Below are positions 59,372 through 64,000 of a stretch of 64,000 nucleotides of DNA, piece after piece. Source of the DNA: Periplaneta americana. Taxonomy: Eukaryota; Arthropoda; Insecta; Blattodea; Blattidae. Location of the stretch: the NCBI RefSeq assembly GCF_040183065.1, contig NC_091122.1:159117455-159181454 (forward strand), in the 5' to 3' direction. How positions within the stretch are numbered: position 1 is the first letter of the stretch; each line of letters opens with the position of its first letter. A model generated the notes under the pieces. That model was not told the origin of the DNA. It was given only the letters and a program-made list of their open reading frames with translations, and searched no databases. The translations under genes and the position numbers were made by a program.

Positions 59372-61779
59372 TGGTATGGCGTGCTGTACTTGTACTCTGG
59401 CGTTCGAAGATACCTGATTCTATTAATCGATAGTGATCGATAATGTGTTGGTGTAAGTGTGGTTTCTTTAATTATTTTATTGGGTTATTTTACGACGCTG
59501 TATCAACATCTAGGTTATTTAGCGTCTGAATTAAATGAAGGTGATAATGCCGGTGAAATGAGTCCGGGGTCCAGCACCGAAAGTTACCCAGCATTTGCTC
59601 GTATTGGGTTGAGGGAAAACCCCGGAAAAAACCTCAACCAGGTAAATTGCCCCGACCAGGATTCGAACCCGGTCCACCTGGTTTCGCGGCCAGACGCGCT
59701 GACCGTTACTCCACTTACTTTAATTATTACTTCTATGAATAGATGGTGAAGATAAGTCAGTGTTGCCAATCGTACATAAGTGTATCCACATCATAGAATT
59801 GAATATTTCATCTCCATTTTCTGATTGTAAAACAACACTGGGTTTAGCCAGAAAGCGCTGATATTTTCAATTATGAAAATAATTTATGCTTAATCTTACA
59901 TAATTTTCCCCGACACATTTTTAACCGCCCCAATAATGGTGTCATCTGTTAAGAACTAGCGAAACTGTATCAAAGTTTGTTAATTTATTATATCTTTCGG
60001 GAGTACAGCATCATAATATCACAGTCTAGTATATATACTGTACAGTCGCGAAGCTCAATACGTAGTAAATATGCAAACATTATATAGTTGCTCACCACTA
60101 GGATCGCTAATATCGCCTCATTACAGCCAATGCAAAATAGAACCGTCACAGTCTATTGTTTCTAGCACCCTCAAAACTCAAGCTTCGTGACTGTATATAG
60201 TAGACTGTGATAATATGAACTACCTCTCAGCAATAAGTAATTAGGAACAGTCGGGAGATCACCCATGATTTCGATACTGTATCCAAAAAGTTGACGAATT
60301 AAAAAATATATATATTATATCTTTGGTTCTGACTTACTCCGTGGTTAGAAAGTTCGCTTACACGATCATAAAATCGTAGTTAAGATATCTTTGAACGCCA
60401 GTGTACAAGAGCGCGGCCGTTTGGCTACCCTATCATTCACAGAATAAGTGGTAAGCACAATAAGCCTCAGGCTGCAGTGTAAGCTTTCGGATCCCTCCTT
60501 CAACAAGAGGAAAAAAAAAGAACACTAATTTTTCATAACTCAAACGGTAGGCTTTGGTCAAACCTATGATGAAAATATACAACTATTTTTAGATACATTA
60601 AAGTACGCTTCTTACCCAAATATAAATAATGCCACTGTAGTACATACGTTAAACTACGTCTAAATAAATCACTGAAAAATATTCTACTGGGTGTTCATTT
60701 CAAAGTGTGTCATGACGTCACTGTTGTGAGTCAGCGATTTGAAGCGAGTTTCACCTTTTTATGTCAGAGAAGTTGCTTATTAATCAAGGCGTTCAATCTG
60801 AACTTGAAAACGTGTACGCTATGACTTGAACGTCGTAGCAACGGATGGCGGTCTGTACGGTCTGTGTGCTATCATAACCTCTTTCGAACTGTGTTTTGGT
60901 AGGGCAAATCGTACGCAGGGTATTTGTTATCATCGGTTGTGTACGGCAACATTCCACAACACAAATCAAATGCTCCGTGTCCATGTTGACAGTCAAAATT
61001 AATGTCAACAAATACTGTACGTAAGTAATCGTCTTAACCCTCTCGCCATATCCCGACAGTAAGAACAAAAACTCACCCAAGTACGTGTGTCCAAACAGTT
61101 CACATTCCTGCCACTACTGGAGTTACCGTACGTATCGGTAAATACTCTTCAGAATGAACGCCGTACTTGCTAGGCAACTTTTCTGGCACATAGGTAATAC
61201 GCCTCTGCGGAAGTGTAGAAAGATTGAATTCTCTAGGCTCATCGGCTAGCCACATGACGTCATACAGCGAGCCATGACACACTTTGAACTGAACACGTAG
61301 TATAGCTCGTAAGATAAAGGATTACATCTTTTTTTTTTTTTGTGTTATACAGAAAATGAAAGTTCACCGTATTTCAGTGCATATAAAATGATTTCGTTAA
61401 TGTATTTCCTGTAATAATAATTTATCAACATGAAAAAGTAACTAAATTCTTATGAAAACTGTAAAACGTATAATGACAAAGCATATTTGAAGTTCCTGAA
61501 AAAATCACAGGAGATATTTGAGCGCATGGCATTGGCTTTCACACACAGCTTAAACTGCGCCTAAAATTGCATGCATCTTATTAAAAAGTGATCTATTTTA
61601 CTCCAGGGTACGGTATGACAGAGACGACAAGTGCCATGACATTGATGGAAAGAGACGATACCAACTACGAAGCAGTAGGACGACCTATCCCTAATACCCA
61701 GATGAAAATTATGCATCTGGAGACTGGAGTTAATTTGGGACAACGAGAAGTGGGCGAAATCTGCGTTCGAGGACCACAG
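35388..61779 (+). CDS. Acyl-CoA ligase (4-coumarate:CoA ligase/luciferase-like), gene 2, 3' incomplete
   Basis: Six exons join in frame: 35388-35633, 37375-37582, 42664-43035, 48858-49012, 56018-56192 and 61607-61779 (1329 nt, 443 codons; boundary phases 0,1,1,0,1,0). The product is the large N-terminal adenylation domain of an ANL-superfamily ligase, which makes an acyl-adenylate and then an acyl-CoA. Motifs in order: PNSPEWP and VNPSYTA (about residues 120-150), the P-loop-like YSSGTTGLPKG (about residues 237-247), LPFYHMFG (acyl pocket region), VVPPLVLF, SAAAPLG, YGMTE (adenine binding) and GEICVRGPQ. The hinge Asp and the C-terminal lid with the SGK lysine are missing and must be encoded past the window. 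The N-terminus is Arg-rich and could be a mitochondrial presequence. Introns of 1.7-7.0 kb are full of transposons. Substrate unknown. Its neighbour, gene 1, is a likely tandem paralogue. Confidence 0.9.
35664..35715 (+). repeat. (TAT)n microsatellite in intron 1
   Basis: About 17 uninterrupted ATT/TAT units starting 30 bp after the exon 1 donor. Confidence 0.95.
36362..36955 (+). mobile_element. TIR element E, copy 1 (inverted copy at 60685)
   Basis: ~594 bp with inverted ends around TTCAGTTCAAAGTGTGTCAT (left) and TGACACACTTTGAAATGAAC (right). A 60-codon ORF from the left end (36382-36564, MCHGSLYDVMWLADEPREFN...) is preserved in the copy at 60685-61302, with the same length and three substitutions (P/S, D/E, I/M). 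Whether it is translated is unknown. Lies in intron 1. Confidence 0.8.
37375..37582 (+). CDS. Gene 2 coding exon 2
   Basis: 208 nt after the acceptor ctttcgcag. It encodes TGRHYRYAEARELSRRFA, then GLQPGDTIAIIMPNSPEWP and GALEAGIVATTVNPSYTA, conserved adenylation-domain segments. It ends in phase 1 at donor TG|GTTTGT. The first base of the next codon is joined to AT of exon 3 to give Asp. Confidence 0.9.
37687..37865 (+). mobile_element. TIR element M, short copy M2 (7-bp TSD)
   Basis: 179 bp with ends CACAGTCTAGTATATAGTCA and inverse. Exact 7-bp duplication GTATTAC at 37680-37686 and 37866-37872. Intron 2 of gene 2. Non-coding. Confidence 0.9.
37876..38070 (+). repeat. tRNA-derived SINE, family S5 (variant of S1)
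   Basis: The tRNA-like head (CCGCTGTGGAGTAACGGTTA) with B box GGTTCAAATCC matches S1, but the body (ccagtcaattgaagcaga) matches only the copy at 59118. The 3' end is indistinct. Confidence 0.8.
38490..38744 (+). mobile_element. MITE with 35-bp TIRs carrying splice-donor-like motifs
   Basis: Nearly perfect inverted repeats (GGCTTAGAACAAAAAGCAGG, one mismatch outside this part) bound 255 bp in intron 2. The sense strand contains three strong donor consensus matches: CAG|GTAAGT with GT at 38517, GAG|GTAAGT with GT at 38544 and CAG|GTAAGT with GT at 38596. The inverted arm supplies the antisense copy. Confidence 0.8.
39170..39406 (+). repeat. tRNA-derived SINE, family S2, complete
   Basis: Head GACCTGGTTGGCGAGTTGG with B box GGTTCGATCCC, tail cgtcgttaaataaaacataa. 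Exact 14-bp duplication TATCCACTTACGTA at 39156-39169 and 39407-39420. A second copy is at 61835. Confidence 0.92.
39575..39770 (-). repeat. SINE fragment, S1-like variant
   Basis: Minus-orientation body and tail (gttatttaacgacgctgtatcaac) plus part of the B box region (gggatcgaacca). The head is truncated. It is diverged from the other S1 copies in the middle. Confidence 0.7.
39873..40420 (+). repeat. Composite SINE family S4, full copy
   Basis: A tRNA-like head (GACCGCCGAGTTAGCTCTGT) with B box-like GGTTTGATTCC, then a ~450-bp body (tctctccgcagtgcat ... ctggcggcccccttggtgct) and an (AC)n tail. Unusually long for a SINE. A 5'-truncated copy is at 25190. A cttttttattt-like sequence on both sides may be the target duplication. 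Confidence 0.8.
40996..41488. mobile_element. TIR element R, internally reduced copy
   Basis: 493 bp with ends CAGGATGAAAGTGAAATAGC and CAGGGTGGAAGTGAAATAAC (inverted), flanked by TCTA on both sides (40992-40995 and 41489-41492). It matches the leader and end of the DDE transposon at 27108-32432, so it is probably its MITE derivative. Confidence 0.75.
41608..42587. mobile_element. ~1 kb TIR element with 63-bp TIRs and internal hairpin
   Basis: Long inverted repeats of about 63 bp (starting GTAAACTGGGGTTACTTTGA) at both ends, with a second ~35-bp internal inverted repeat at 41683-41776 (tgctgcacttgttatagatg). No transposase recognised inside. It abuts the exon 3 acceptor by only 76 bp. Confidence 0.75.
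42664..43035 (+). CDS. Gene 2 coding exon 3 (AMP-binding signature)
   Basis: 372 nt after acceptor ttacttgttttag. It starts EMSQQLRDSKAKAVVT and includes the family signature YSSGTTGLPKGVMIS, the phosphate-binding loop. It ends at GTTG|GTAAAT in phase 1. The open frame continuing to 43148 is intronic. Confidence 0.92.
43036..43407 (+). other. Intron 3 start with (TA)n microsatellite
   Basis: Non-coding intron sequence. TA dinucleotide run at about 43323-43347. Confidence 0.6.
43408..46085 (-). mobile_element. CR1/Jockey-type LINE with ~840-codon intact ORF
   Basis: On the minus strand 46067-43539 is open for 842 codons. The apparent start is a TTG and the frame runs on upstream, so the true start is lost by 5' truncation. 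Order: end of an AP-endonuclease domain (GDFN at about residue 37, SDH at about 100), then RT (YRPIAIGNTISK about 400, HGFRPSKST about 436, motif A CDLSRAFD about 470, GVPQGSVLGPVLF about 537, catalytic YADD about 568, KFLGVTFDDCLSW about 630), then a C-terminal region. The 3'UTR has AATAAAG and a TATC-repeat tail at 43408-43424. Lies antisense in intron 3 of gene 2. Confidence 0.92.
46091..46276 (-). pseudogene. BED/C2H2-type zinc-finger fragment, probably hAT-derived
   Basis: 61 codons including DRSKARCKWCKVILNATYSD, then LITHADNYTHKK. Spacing of C-x2-C and H-x5-H fits the N-terminal finger of insect hAT-type transposases. The downstream part is cut off where the LINE begins. Confidence 0.6.
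46277..47125 (+). other. Intron 3, nothing recognised
   Basis: AT-rich with only a 122-codon minus-strand ORF (46666-47034) of no recognisable family. Confidence 0.5.
47126..47375 (-). mobile_element. Short TIR element, copy 2 (see 6626)
   Basis: Inverse of the element at 6626-6881, bounded by cctagatcataaatac and tatatattatctagg. An ATAATA-like sequence is present on both sides. Non-coding. Confidence 0.6.
47733..48447 (-). mobile_element. TIR element M, copy M3 (7-bp TSD), with nested insertion
   Basis: Ends CACAATCTAGTCTATACAGT and inverse. Exact duplication GTACGAC at 47726-47732 and 48448-48454. Without the 47841-48363 insertion it is ~190 bp and matches M4 closely. Confidence 0.88.
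47841..48363. mobile_element. Nested TIR element inside M3
   Basis: 523 bp bounded by a perfect 19-bp inverted repeat CGTATTCCGAATCTCACCG. It interrupts M3 at a point where M2 and M4 are continuous. ATGA occurs next to both ends but the site is ambiguous. No coding capacity. Confidence 0.75.
48470..48640 (+). repeat. SINE-like fragment, head truncated
   Basis: Begins at a B box-like GGGTTTGATTCCCGG and continues into a body without a partner in this window. Likely a 5'-truncated tRNA-derived SINE. Confidence 0.5.
48858..49012 (+). CDS. Gene 2 coding exon 4, hidden small exon
   Basis: 155 nt between the acceptor gtttcag (ends 48857) and the strong donor GAC|GTAAGTTT. Joined to exon 3 it gives GSHQDIWPAILPFYHMFGM, then MRHGVKLVTLPKFEP and LEQYD. 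These are exactly the segments expected between the TGLPKG region and VVPPLV in 4CL-like proteins, including the H-x-[FY]-G acyl-pocket motif. Phase fits both neighbours (1 in, 0 out). The longer 133-codon ORF over the same DNA is a different frame with a GTG start and is meaningless. Confidence 0.9.
49013..49759 (+). other. Intron 4 start, nothing recognised
   Basis: No ORF or repeat I can identify between the exon 4 donor and the Penelope-like element. Confidence 0.5.
49760..52310 (-). mobile_element. Penelope-like retroelement (RT plus GIY-YIG), decayed and interrupted
   Basis: On the minus strand the RT part (52296-51333, two frames) has FNITSVYTNI, the catalytic YVDDILLL, and HRLINIPMNQRDY. 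After the T3 insertion comes the GIY-YIG endonuclease (about 50200-49963): VVYKLSWNSCNNFCIGQTGR, then YAEHITNSNHSY, then in another frame the C-terminus LEQYEIYKRTKTHPHHIL and FDTVMNTP (about 49960-49800). An in-frame stop (51330 region) and frameshifts make it inactive. Truncated at about 52310. Antisense in intron 4. Confidence 0.88.
50200..51309 (-). mobile_element. TIR DNA transposon T, copy T3
   Basis: 1110 bp with clean ends CAGGGACATCATTTTATTTT and inverse, flanked by TA (50198-50199 and 51310-51311). Removing it and one TA restores a continuous Penelope frame (HKY|NLRVVYKL), which proves both its borders and the TA target duplication. Confidence 0.92.
52332..52964. repeat. Palindromic tRNA-derived SINE cluster with common 12-bp TSD
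   Basis: Three partial SINE units share a tRNA-like module (GTGTGGCTTAGTGGATAAAG, B box GGTTCAAATCC). Two are in minus orientation (52332-52645 and 52683-52796), separated by (AT)n, and one is in plus orientation (52797-52964). Arms 52683-52796 and 52849-52963 are an almost perfect ~114-bp inverted repeat around a 52-bp loop. The whole block is bracketed by AATTTAATCAGT at 52320-52331 and 52965-52976. Not tRNA genes. Confidence 0.85.
52977..53649 (+). other. Intron 4, nothing recognised
   Basis: AT-rich, with a short TATA/TGTA repeat near 53000-53030. A 67-codon minus-strand ORF (53387-53590) is unremarkable. Confidence 0.5.
53650..55900 (+). pseudogene. Tc1/mariner-like transposase relic split by a hAT element
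   Basis: The left part reads, with stops, TVRTPEHIDKM, TRSARK, LHLLLHPYKMKVLK, then LMSDEVNFHVYGLVNIRN (first-Asp motif) and FFQDATRYVVKVNSE. The right part from 55465 continues PYIETIQNFLQ, then ADFFLWG-LKEKVYS, SIEQIKQRIRE and LQTLVELRRQ, the usual C-terminal order. The SPDL-DFFLWG motif is partly destroyed. Inactive, but the frame order is preserved across the hAT insertion. Confidence 0.8.
54116..55464 (-). mobile_element. hAT element, internally deleted, 8-bp TSD
   Basis: Ends read (T/C)AGTGCTGCT(T/C)AT inverted, with the exact 8-bp duplication TTCAGAAC at 54108-54115 and 55465-55472. The minus strand contains a BED finger (about 55260-55130: HCKLCGRIYSKCGETSN, DHLKRSHKR) and a later transposase segment (about 54830-54713: TEQEWRVLEEAVQVLTPFN). 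Most of the catalytic domain is deleted. A 26-27 bp tandem duplication sits at about 54898-54950. Confidence 0.88.
56018..56192 (+). CDS. Gene 2 coding exon 5
   Basis: 175 nt after acceptor ttttacag. It encodes IQTLCVVPPLVLFMASHPAL, SLTRVISAAAPLG and KSANVIQ. SAAAPLG replaces the more common GGAPL motif of the family. Donor CAAG|GTAAAC leaves phase 1, completed by GG of exon 6 to give the Gly of GYGMTE. Confidence 0.92.
56193..57045 (+). other. Intron 5 start, nothing recognised
   Basis: AT-rich intron sequence. The 96-codon minus-strand ORF at 56755-57045 has no family signature. Confidence 0.5.
57046..57093 (+). repeat. (AAT)n microsatellite, left part
   Basis: About 15 units directly before the LINE tail. 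The tract resumes at 58976 on the other side of the LINE, so it was the insertion target. Confidence 0.95.
57649..58968 (+). mobile_element. Non-autonomous Helitron
   Basis: Begins TCTATACTACTAATAAATCT preceded by A and ends GCAGCGGAGCTAG followed by T, the A|TC...CTAG|T insertion rule of Helitrons. The left end includes a GATAATGGCTGAACCGATTT block of the type common near insect Helitron 5' ends. It restores an uninterrupted LINE when removed. No Rep/helicase coding sequence. Most of its centre is a long pentanucleotide array. The 3' hairpin is weak. Confidence 0.85.
58320..58552 (+). repeat. Compound (TAATG/TATAA/TATAG)n microsatellite
   Basis: About 46 pentanucleotide units in blocks: TAATG, then TATAA, then TATAG, then TATAA again. 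It lies within the Helitron. The 87-codon Tyr/Ile/Leu ORF over it is an artefact. Confidence 0.95.
58976..59041 (+). repeat. (AAT)n microsatellite, right part
   Basis: About 22 units continuing the tract interrupted by the LINE. Confidence 0.95.
59118..59310 (+). repeat. tRNA-derived SINE, family S5
   Basis: Head CCGCTGTGGAGTAACTGTCG with a degenerate B box (gattcaaatcc), body caattgaagcaga. It ends in an (AAT)n tail of about 20 units (59311-59371). Confidence 0.8.
59477..59717 (-). repeat. tRNA-derived SINE, family S1, complete
   Basis: Minus orientation, with the tail at the left and the tRNA-like head ending at ccgttactccac. Exact 11-bp duplication CTTTAATTATT at 59466-59476 and 59718-59728. 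Confidence 0.9.
60020..60209 (-). mobile_element. TIR element M, copy M4 (7-bp TSD)
   Basis: 190 bp, ends CACAGTCTAGTATATATACT and inverse. Exact duplication ATAATAT at 60013-60019 and 60210-60216. Because this duplication shares no base with the TIR, it fixes both the element border and the TSD length. Confidence 0.92.
60685..61302 (-). mobile_element. TIR element E, copy 2
   Basis: Inverted copy of 36362-36955 in intron 5, with ends TACTGGGTGTTCATTTCAAA and TGAACTGAACACGTAGTA. Carries the same 60-codon ORF (61282-61100, minus strand) as copy 1. Confidence 0.82.
61607..61779 (+). CDS. Gene 2 coding exon 6
   Basis: 173 nt after acceptor tttactccag. It encodes YGMTETTSAMT, YEAVGRPIPNTQMKI and GEICVRGPQ. 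I place the donor at CAG|GTGATA (61780), keeping phase 0. This donor is weak. Without splicing the frame adds 11 codons and stops at 61810-61812, giving a protein lacking the lid domain. The remaining exon or exons are outside the window. Confidence 0.85.
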
Positions 61780-61834
61780 GTGATAAACTATTGGCACAAA
61801 GCATTCAAATAGCAATTAAGAAATTCTATATGGA

Positions 61835-62065
61835 AATTAAATGTTATATTTTATTTAACGACGCTCGCAACTGCAGAGGTTATATCAGCGTCGCCGAATG
61901 TGCCGGAATTTTGTCCCGCAGGAGTTTTTTTAAATGCCAGTAAATCTACTGACATGAGCCCGTCGCATTTAAGCACACTTAAATGCCATCGACCTGGCCC
62001 GGGATCGAACCCGCAACCTTGGGCATAGTAGGCCAGCGGTATACCAACTCGCCAACCAGGTCGAC
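61835..62065 (-). repeat. tRNA-derived SINE, family S2, complete
   Basis: Minus-orientation copy of the SINE at 39170, with B box complement gggatcgaacc at about 62002. Exact 11-bp duplication TTCTATATGGA at 61824-61834 and 62066-62076. Confidence 0.92.
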
Positions 62066-62189
62066 TTCTATATGGATGACAACATATGGGCCTAAGATGT
62101 GTAGTCTTGTTCAGACCGAATTCCGAACAACTAAAATCAAGATAATGGAGAAAATGTGTATGATGTTATCTCCATAATCGAAAAGTAGG

Positions 62190-62620
62190 CCTAAATTAGG
62201 CCAATGTAGCAATGGCATCGCATAAAGCGATAATACAGTGTATCTCTAAAAAAAGTGTTAACATTTCTATGGGTACCGATTCACACTTAAATACACCAAC
62301 TTCACAATTTCTCCACTTTTTCACCATCGTGTTCAACACATGTAAGGAACCTTTCCCATATGCTTGTGGAATTTCTGCAATTACGTCCGTTATTCTCTCC
62401 CGTCGATCGTCAACATTACGTGGTTTAGTTGCATGTACACGGCCCTTCAGCAAACCCTACAGCCAAAAATCGCGGGGAGTAAGATCTGGTGAACGTGCTG
62501 GTCATTGCCTTGGTCATCCTCCACCAAATTATCTTCGTTTAAATCTTTCGTTAAGATATGTTCGGACATTCCGAGTAAAGTGCGGAAGAGCACCATCCAA
62601 GATTTTTCATATTTTATTTC
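62190..62620 (-). pseudogene. Tc1/mariner-like transposase C-terminal relic
   Basis: Minus strand across frames: LPHFTRNVRTYLNERF, then PARSPDLTPRDFWL-GLLKG, RVHATKPRNVDDRRERITDV and a degraded C-terminus. The SPDLTPxDF block with the following WG is the third-acid motif region of insect mariner-like transposases. In-frame stops occur. N-terminal half absent. Confidence 0.75.
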
Positions 62621-62883
62621 AAGTTTAAGCCTTTATTATCTTTCAATTAATTACAAGGCAGACAAATAGCTTTACATAGGCCTAATTATTACTGAATCAA
62701 GCAAAATTTTTATTACTGCCCTTAAACGTGATTTAAGATATTCCGAAGCAGATTTAGGCCGATTAATTTTAATTTTTTCTCTTTAAAGTCTTTGAATTAT
62801 CAGTATTACGCATGGGAATTTCTTAGAGCATTACACCCCGAAACTAACGGCAATGGATCTCATAATGTTACATTACTGAGTTC
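62621..62883 (+). other. Non-coding spacer
   Basis: No feature recognised. Presumably gene 2 intron 6. Confidence 0.5.
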
Positions 62884-63791
62884 CTTACTTACTTACTTAC
62901 AAATGGCTTTTAAGTAACCCGAAGGTTCATTGCCGCCCTCACATAAGCCCGCCACCGGTCCCCATCCTGTGCAAGATTAATCCAGTCTCTATCATCATAT
63001 CCCACCTCCCTCAAATCCATTTTAATATTATCCTCCCATCTACGTCTCGGCCTCCCCAAAGGTCTTTTTCCCTCCGGTCTCCCAACTAACACTCTATATG
63101 CATTTCTGGATTCGCCCATACGTGCTACATGCCCTGCCCATCTCAAACGTCTGGATTTAATGCTCCTAATTATGTCAGGTGAAGATACAATGCGTGCAGT
63201 TCTGCGTTGTGCAACTTTCTCCATTCTCCTGTAACTTCATCCTGCTTAGCCCCAAATATTTTCCTAAGCACCTTATCTCAAACATCCTTAACCTATGTTC
63301 CTCTCTGAGTGAGAGTCCAATTTTCACAACTATACAGAACAACCGGTAATATAACTGTTTTATAAATTCTAACTTTCAGATTTTTTGACAGCAGACTAGG
63401 TGATAAAAGCTTCTCAACCGAATAATAACACGCGTTTCCCATATTTACTCTGCGTTTAATTTCCTCCCGAGTGTCATTTATATTTGTTACTGTTGCTCCA
63501 AGATATTTGAATTTTTCCACCCCTTCGAAGGATAGATGTCCAATTTTTATATTTCCATTTCGTACAATATTCTGGTTACGAGACATAGTCATATACTTTG
63601 TCTTTTGGGGATTTACTTCCAAACCTATCTCTTTACTTGCTTCCAGTAAAATTTCCGTGCTTTCCCTAATCGTTTGTAGATTTTCTCCTAACATATTCAC
63701 GTCATCCGCATAGACAAGAAGCTGATGTAACCCGTTCAATTCCAAACTCTGCCTGTTATCCTGAACTTTCCTAATGGCATATTCTAAAGCA
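62884..63791 (-). mobile_element. 5'-truncated family A LINE
   Basis: The tail at 62884-62900 is followed on the minus strand by C-terminal RT frames up to [10 protein letters not shown] (63745-63293 and 63224-62910), broken by small deletions near 63185, 63272 and 63308. TACTGAGT near 62873 and 63797 may be the target duplication, with a few extra bases at the 5' junction. Confidence 0.87.
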
Positions 63792-64000
63792 TATTCTACT
63801 GAGTGCCTATTGAAGAAAATTCACTTCAGCATTCAACCATTTTAAATATTTTGCCAGAAAGGTGTCTTTCTTAGTTCAGCAAAAATTCCATATGTTTCTT
63901 AAATTATTTATAAAATAACAAACAGATTTTTTAATTCCCTTAAAAACGCCCTCTGAACACACTCCTGTTTATAATCTAGTCAAAACATACTCATATATAG
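63792..64000. other. Right edge, nothing recognised
   Basis: No coding sequence for the missing C-terminal part of gene 2 is visible before the window ends. Confidence 0.5.

Noticed and set aside
62212..62628. 138-codon plus-strand ORF
   Set aside because: It is the antisense shadow of a decayed mariner-like transposase on the minus strand.

Overview
The window looks like eukaryotic, AT-rich, intron-containing nuclear DNA from an insect. Evidence: protein fragments are split by GT..AG introns of 1.7-7 kb, and almost everything else is transposon-derived (LINE, Penelope, Helitron, hAT, Tc1/mariner, tRNA-derived SINEs). The LINE and SINE styles remind me of cockroaches and termites, but that is memory, not a search.

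Host genes: two adjacent plus-strand genes of the adenylate-forming acyl-CoA ligase family (4-coumarate:CoA ligase/luciferase-like). Gene 1 contributes only its last coding exon (1731-2003), with stop codon and poly(A) signal; part of that exon and its 3'UTR is duplicated about 0.7 kb downstream (2664-2976). Gene 2 starts at 35388. I could rebuild six phase-compatible exons: 35388-35633, 37375-37582, 42664-43035, 48858-49012, 56018-56192 and 61607-61779 (1329 nt, 443 codons). They cover the N-terminal adenylation domain, including the SSGTTGLPKG and YGMTE motifs. The hinge and C-terminal lid domain must lie beyond the right edge. The fourth exon is hidden inside an ORF in a different frame.

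Region by region: 0.6-1.6 kb, a LINE nested in another LINE; 2.7-13 kb, intergenic with a decayed hAT, TIR elements and SINEs; 12.5-21.3 kb, four copies of one abundant RTE-like LINE, one of them inside a possible 3.8 kb TIR pair; 21.5-25.5 kb, SINE, a TIR element with a nested insertion, a hAT C-terminus and a minisatellite; 26-32.4 kb, a TIR element with 7-bp target duplications, then a DDE transposon split by a MITE (itself split by a LINE) and by a second LINE; 33.4-34.9 kb, mariner relic. Gene 2 introns hold a second LINE clade with a long intact ORF (43.4-46.1 kb), a Penelope-like element interrupted by a TIR element (49.8-52.3 kb), a palindromic SINE cluster (52.3-53.0 kb), a hAT inside a mariner-like relic (53.6-55.9 kb), and a Helitron inside a LINE inside an (AAT)n tract (57.0-59.0 kb).

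No rRNA, CRISPR, operon or functional tRNA gene was seen. The tRNA-like sequences are SINE heads. The most unusual signals are the four-copy TIR family with TIR start CACAGTCTA and exact 7-bp target duplications, the hidden fourth exon, the duplicated terminal exon, the palindromic SINE insertion and the well-resolved nested insertions.
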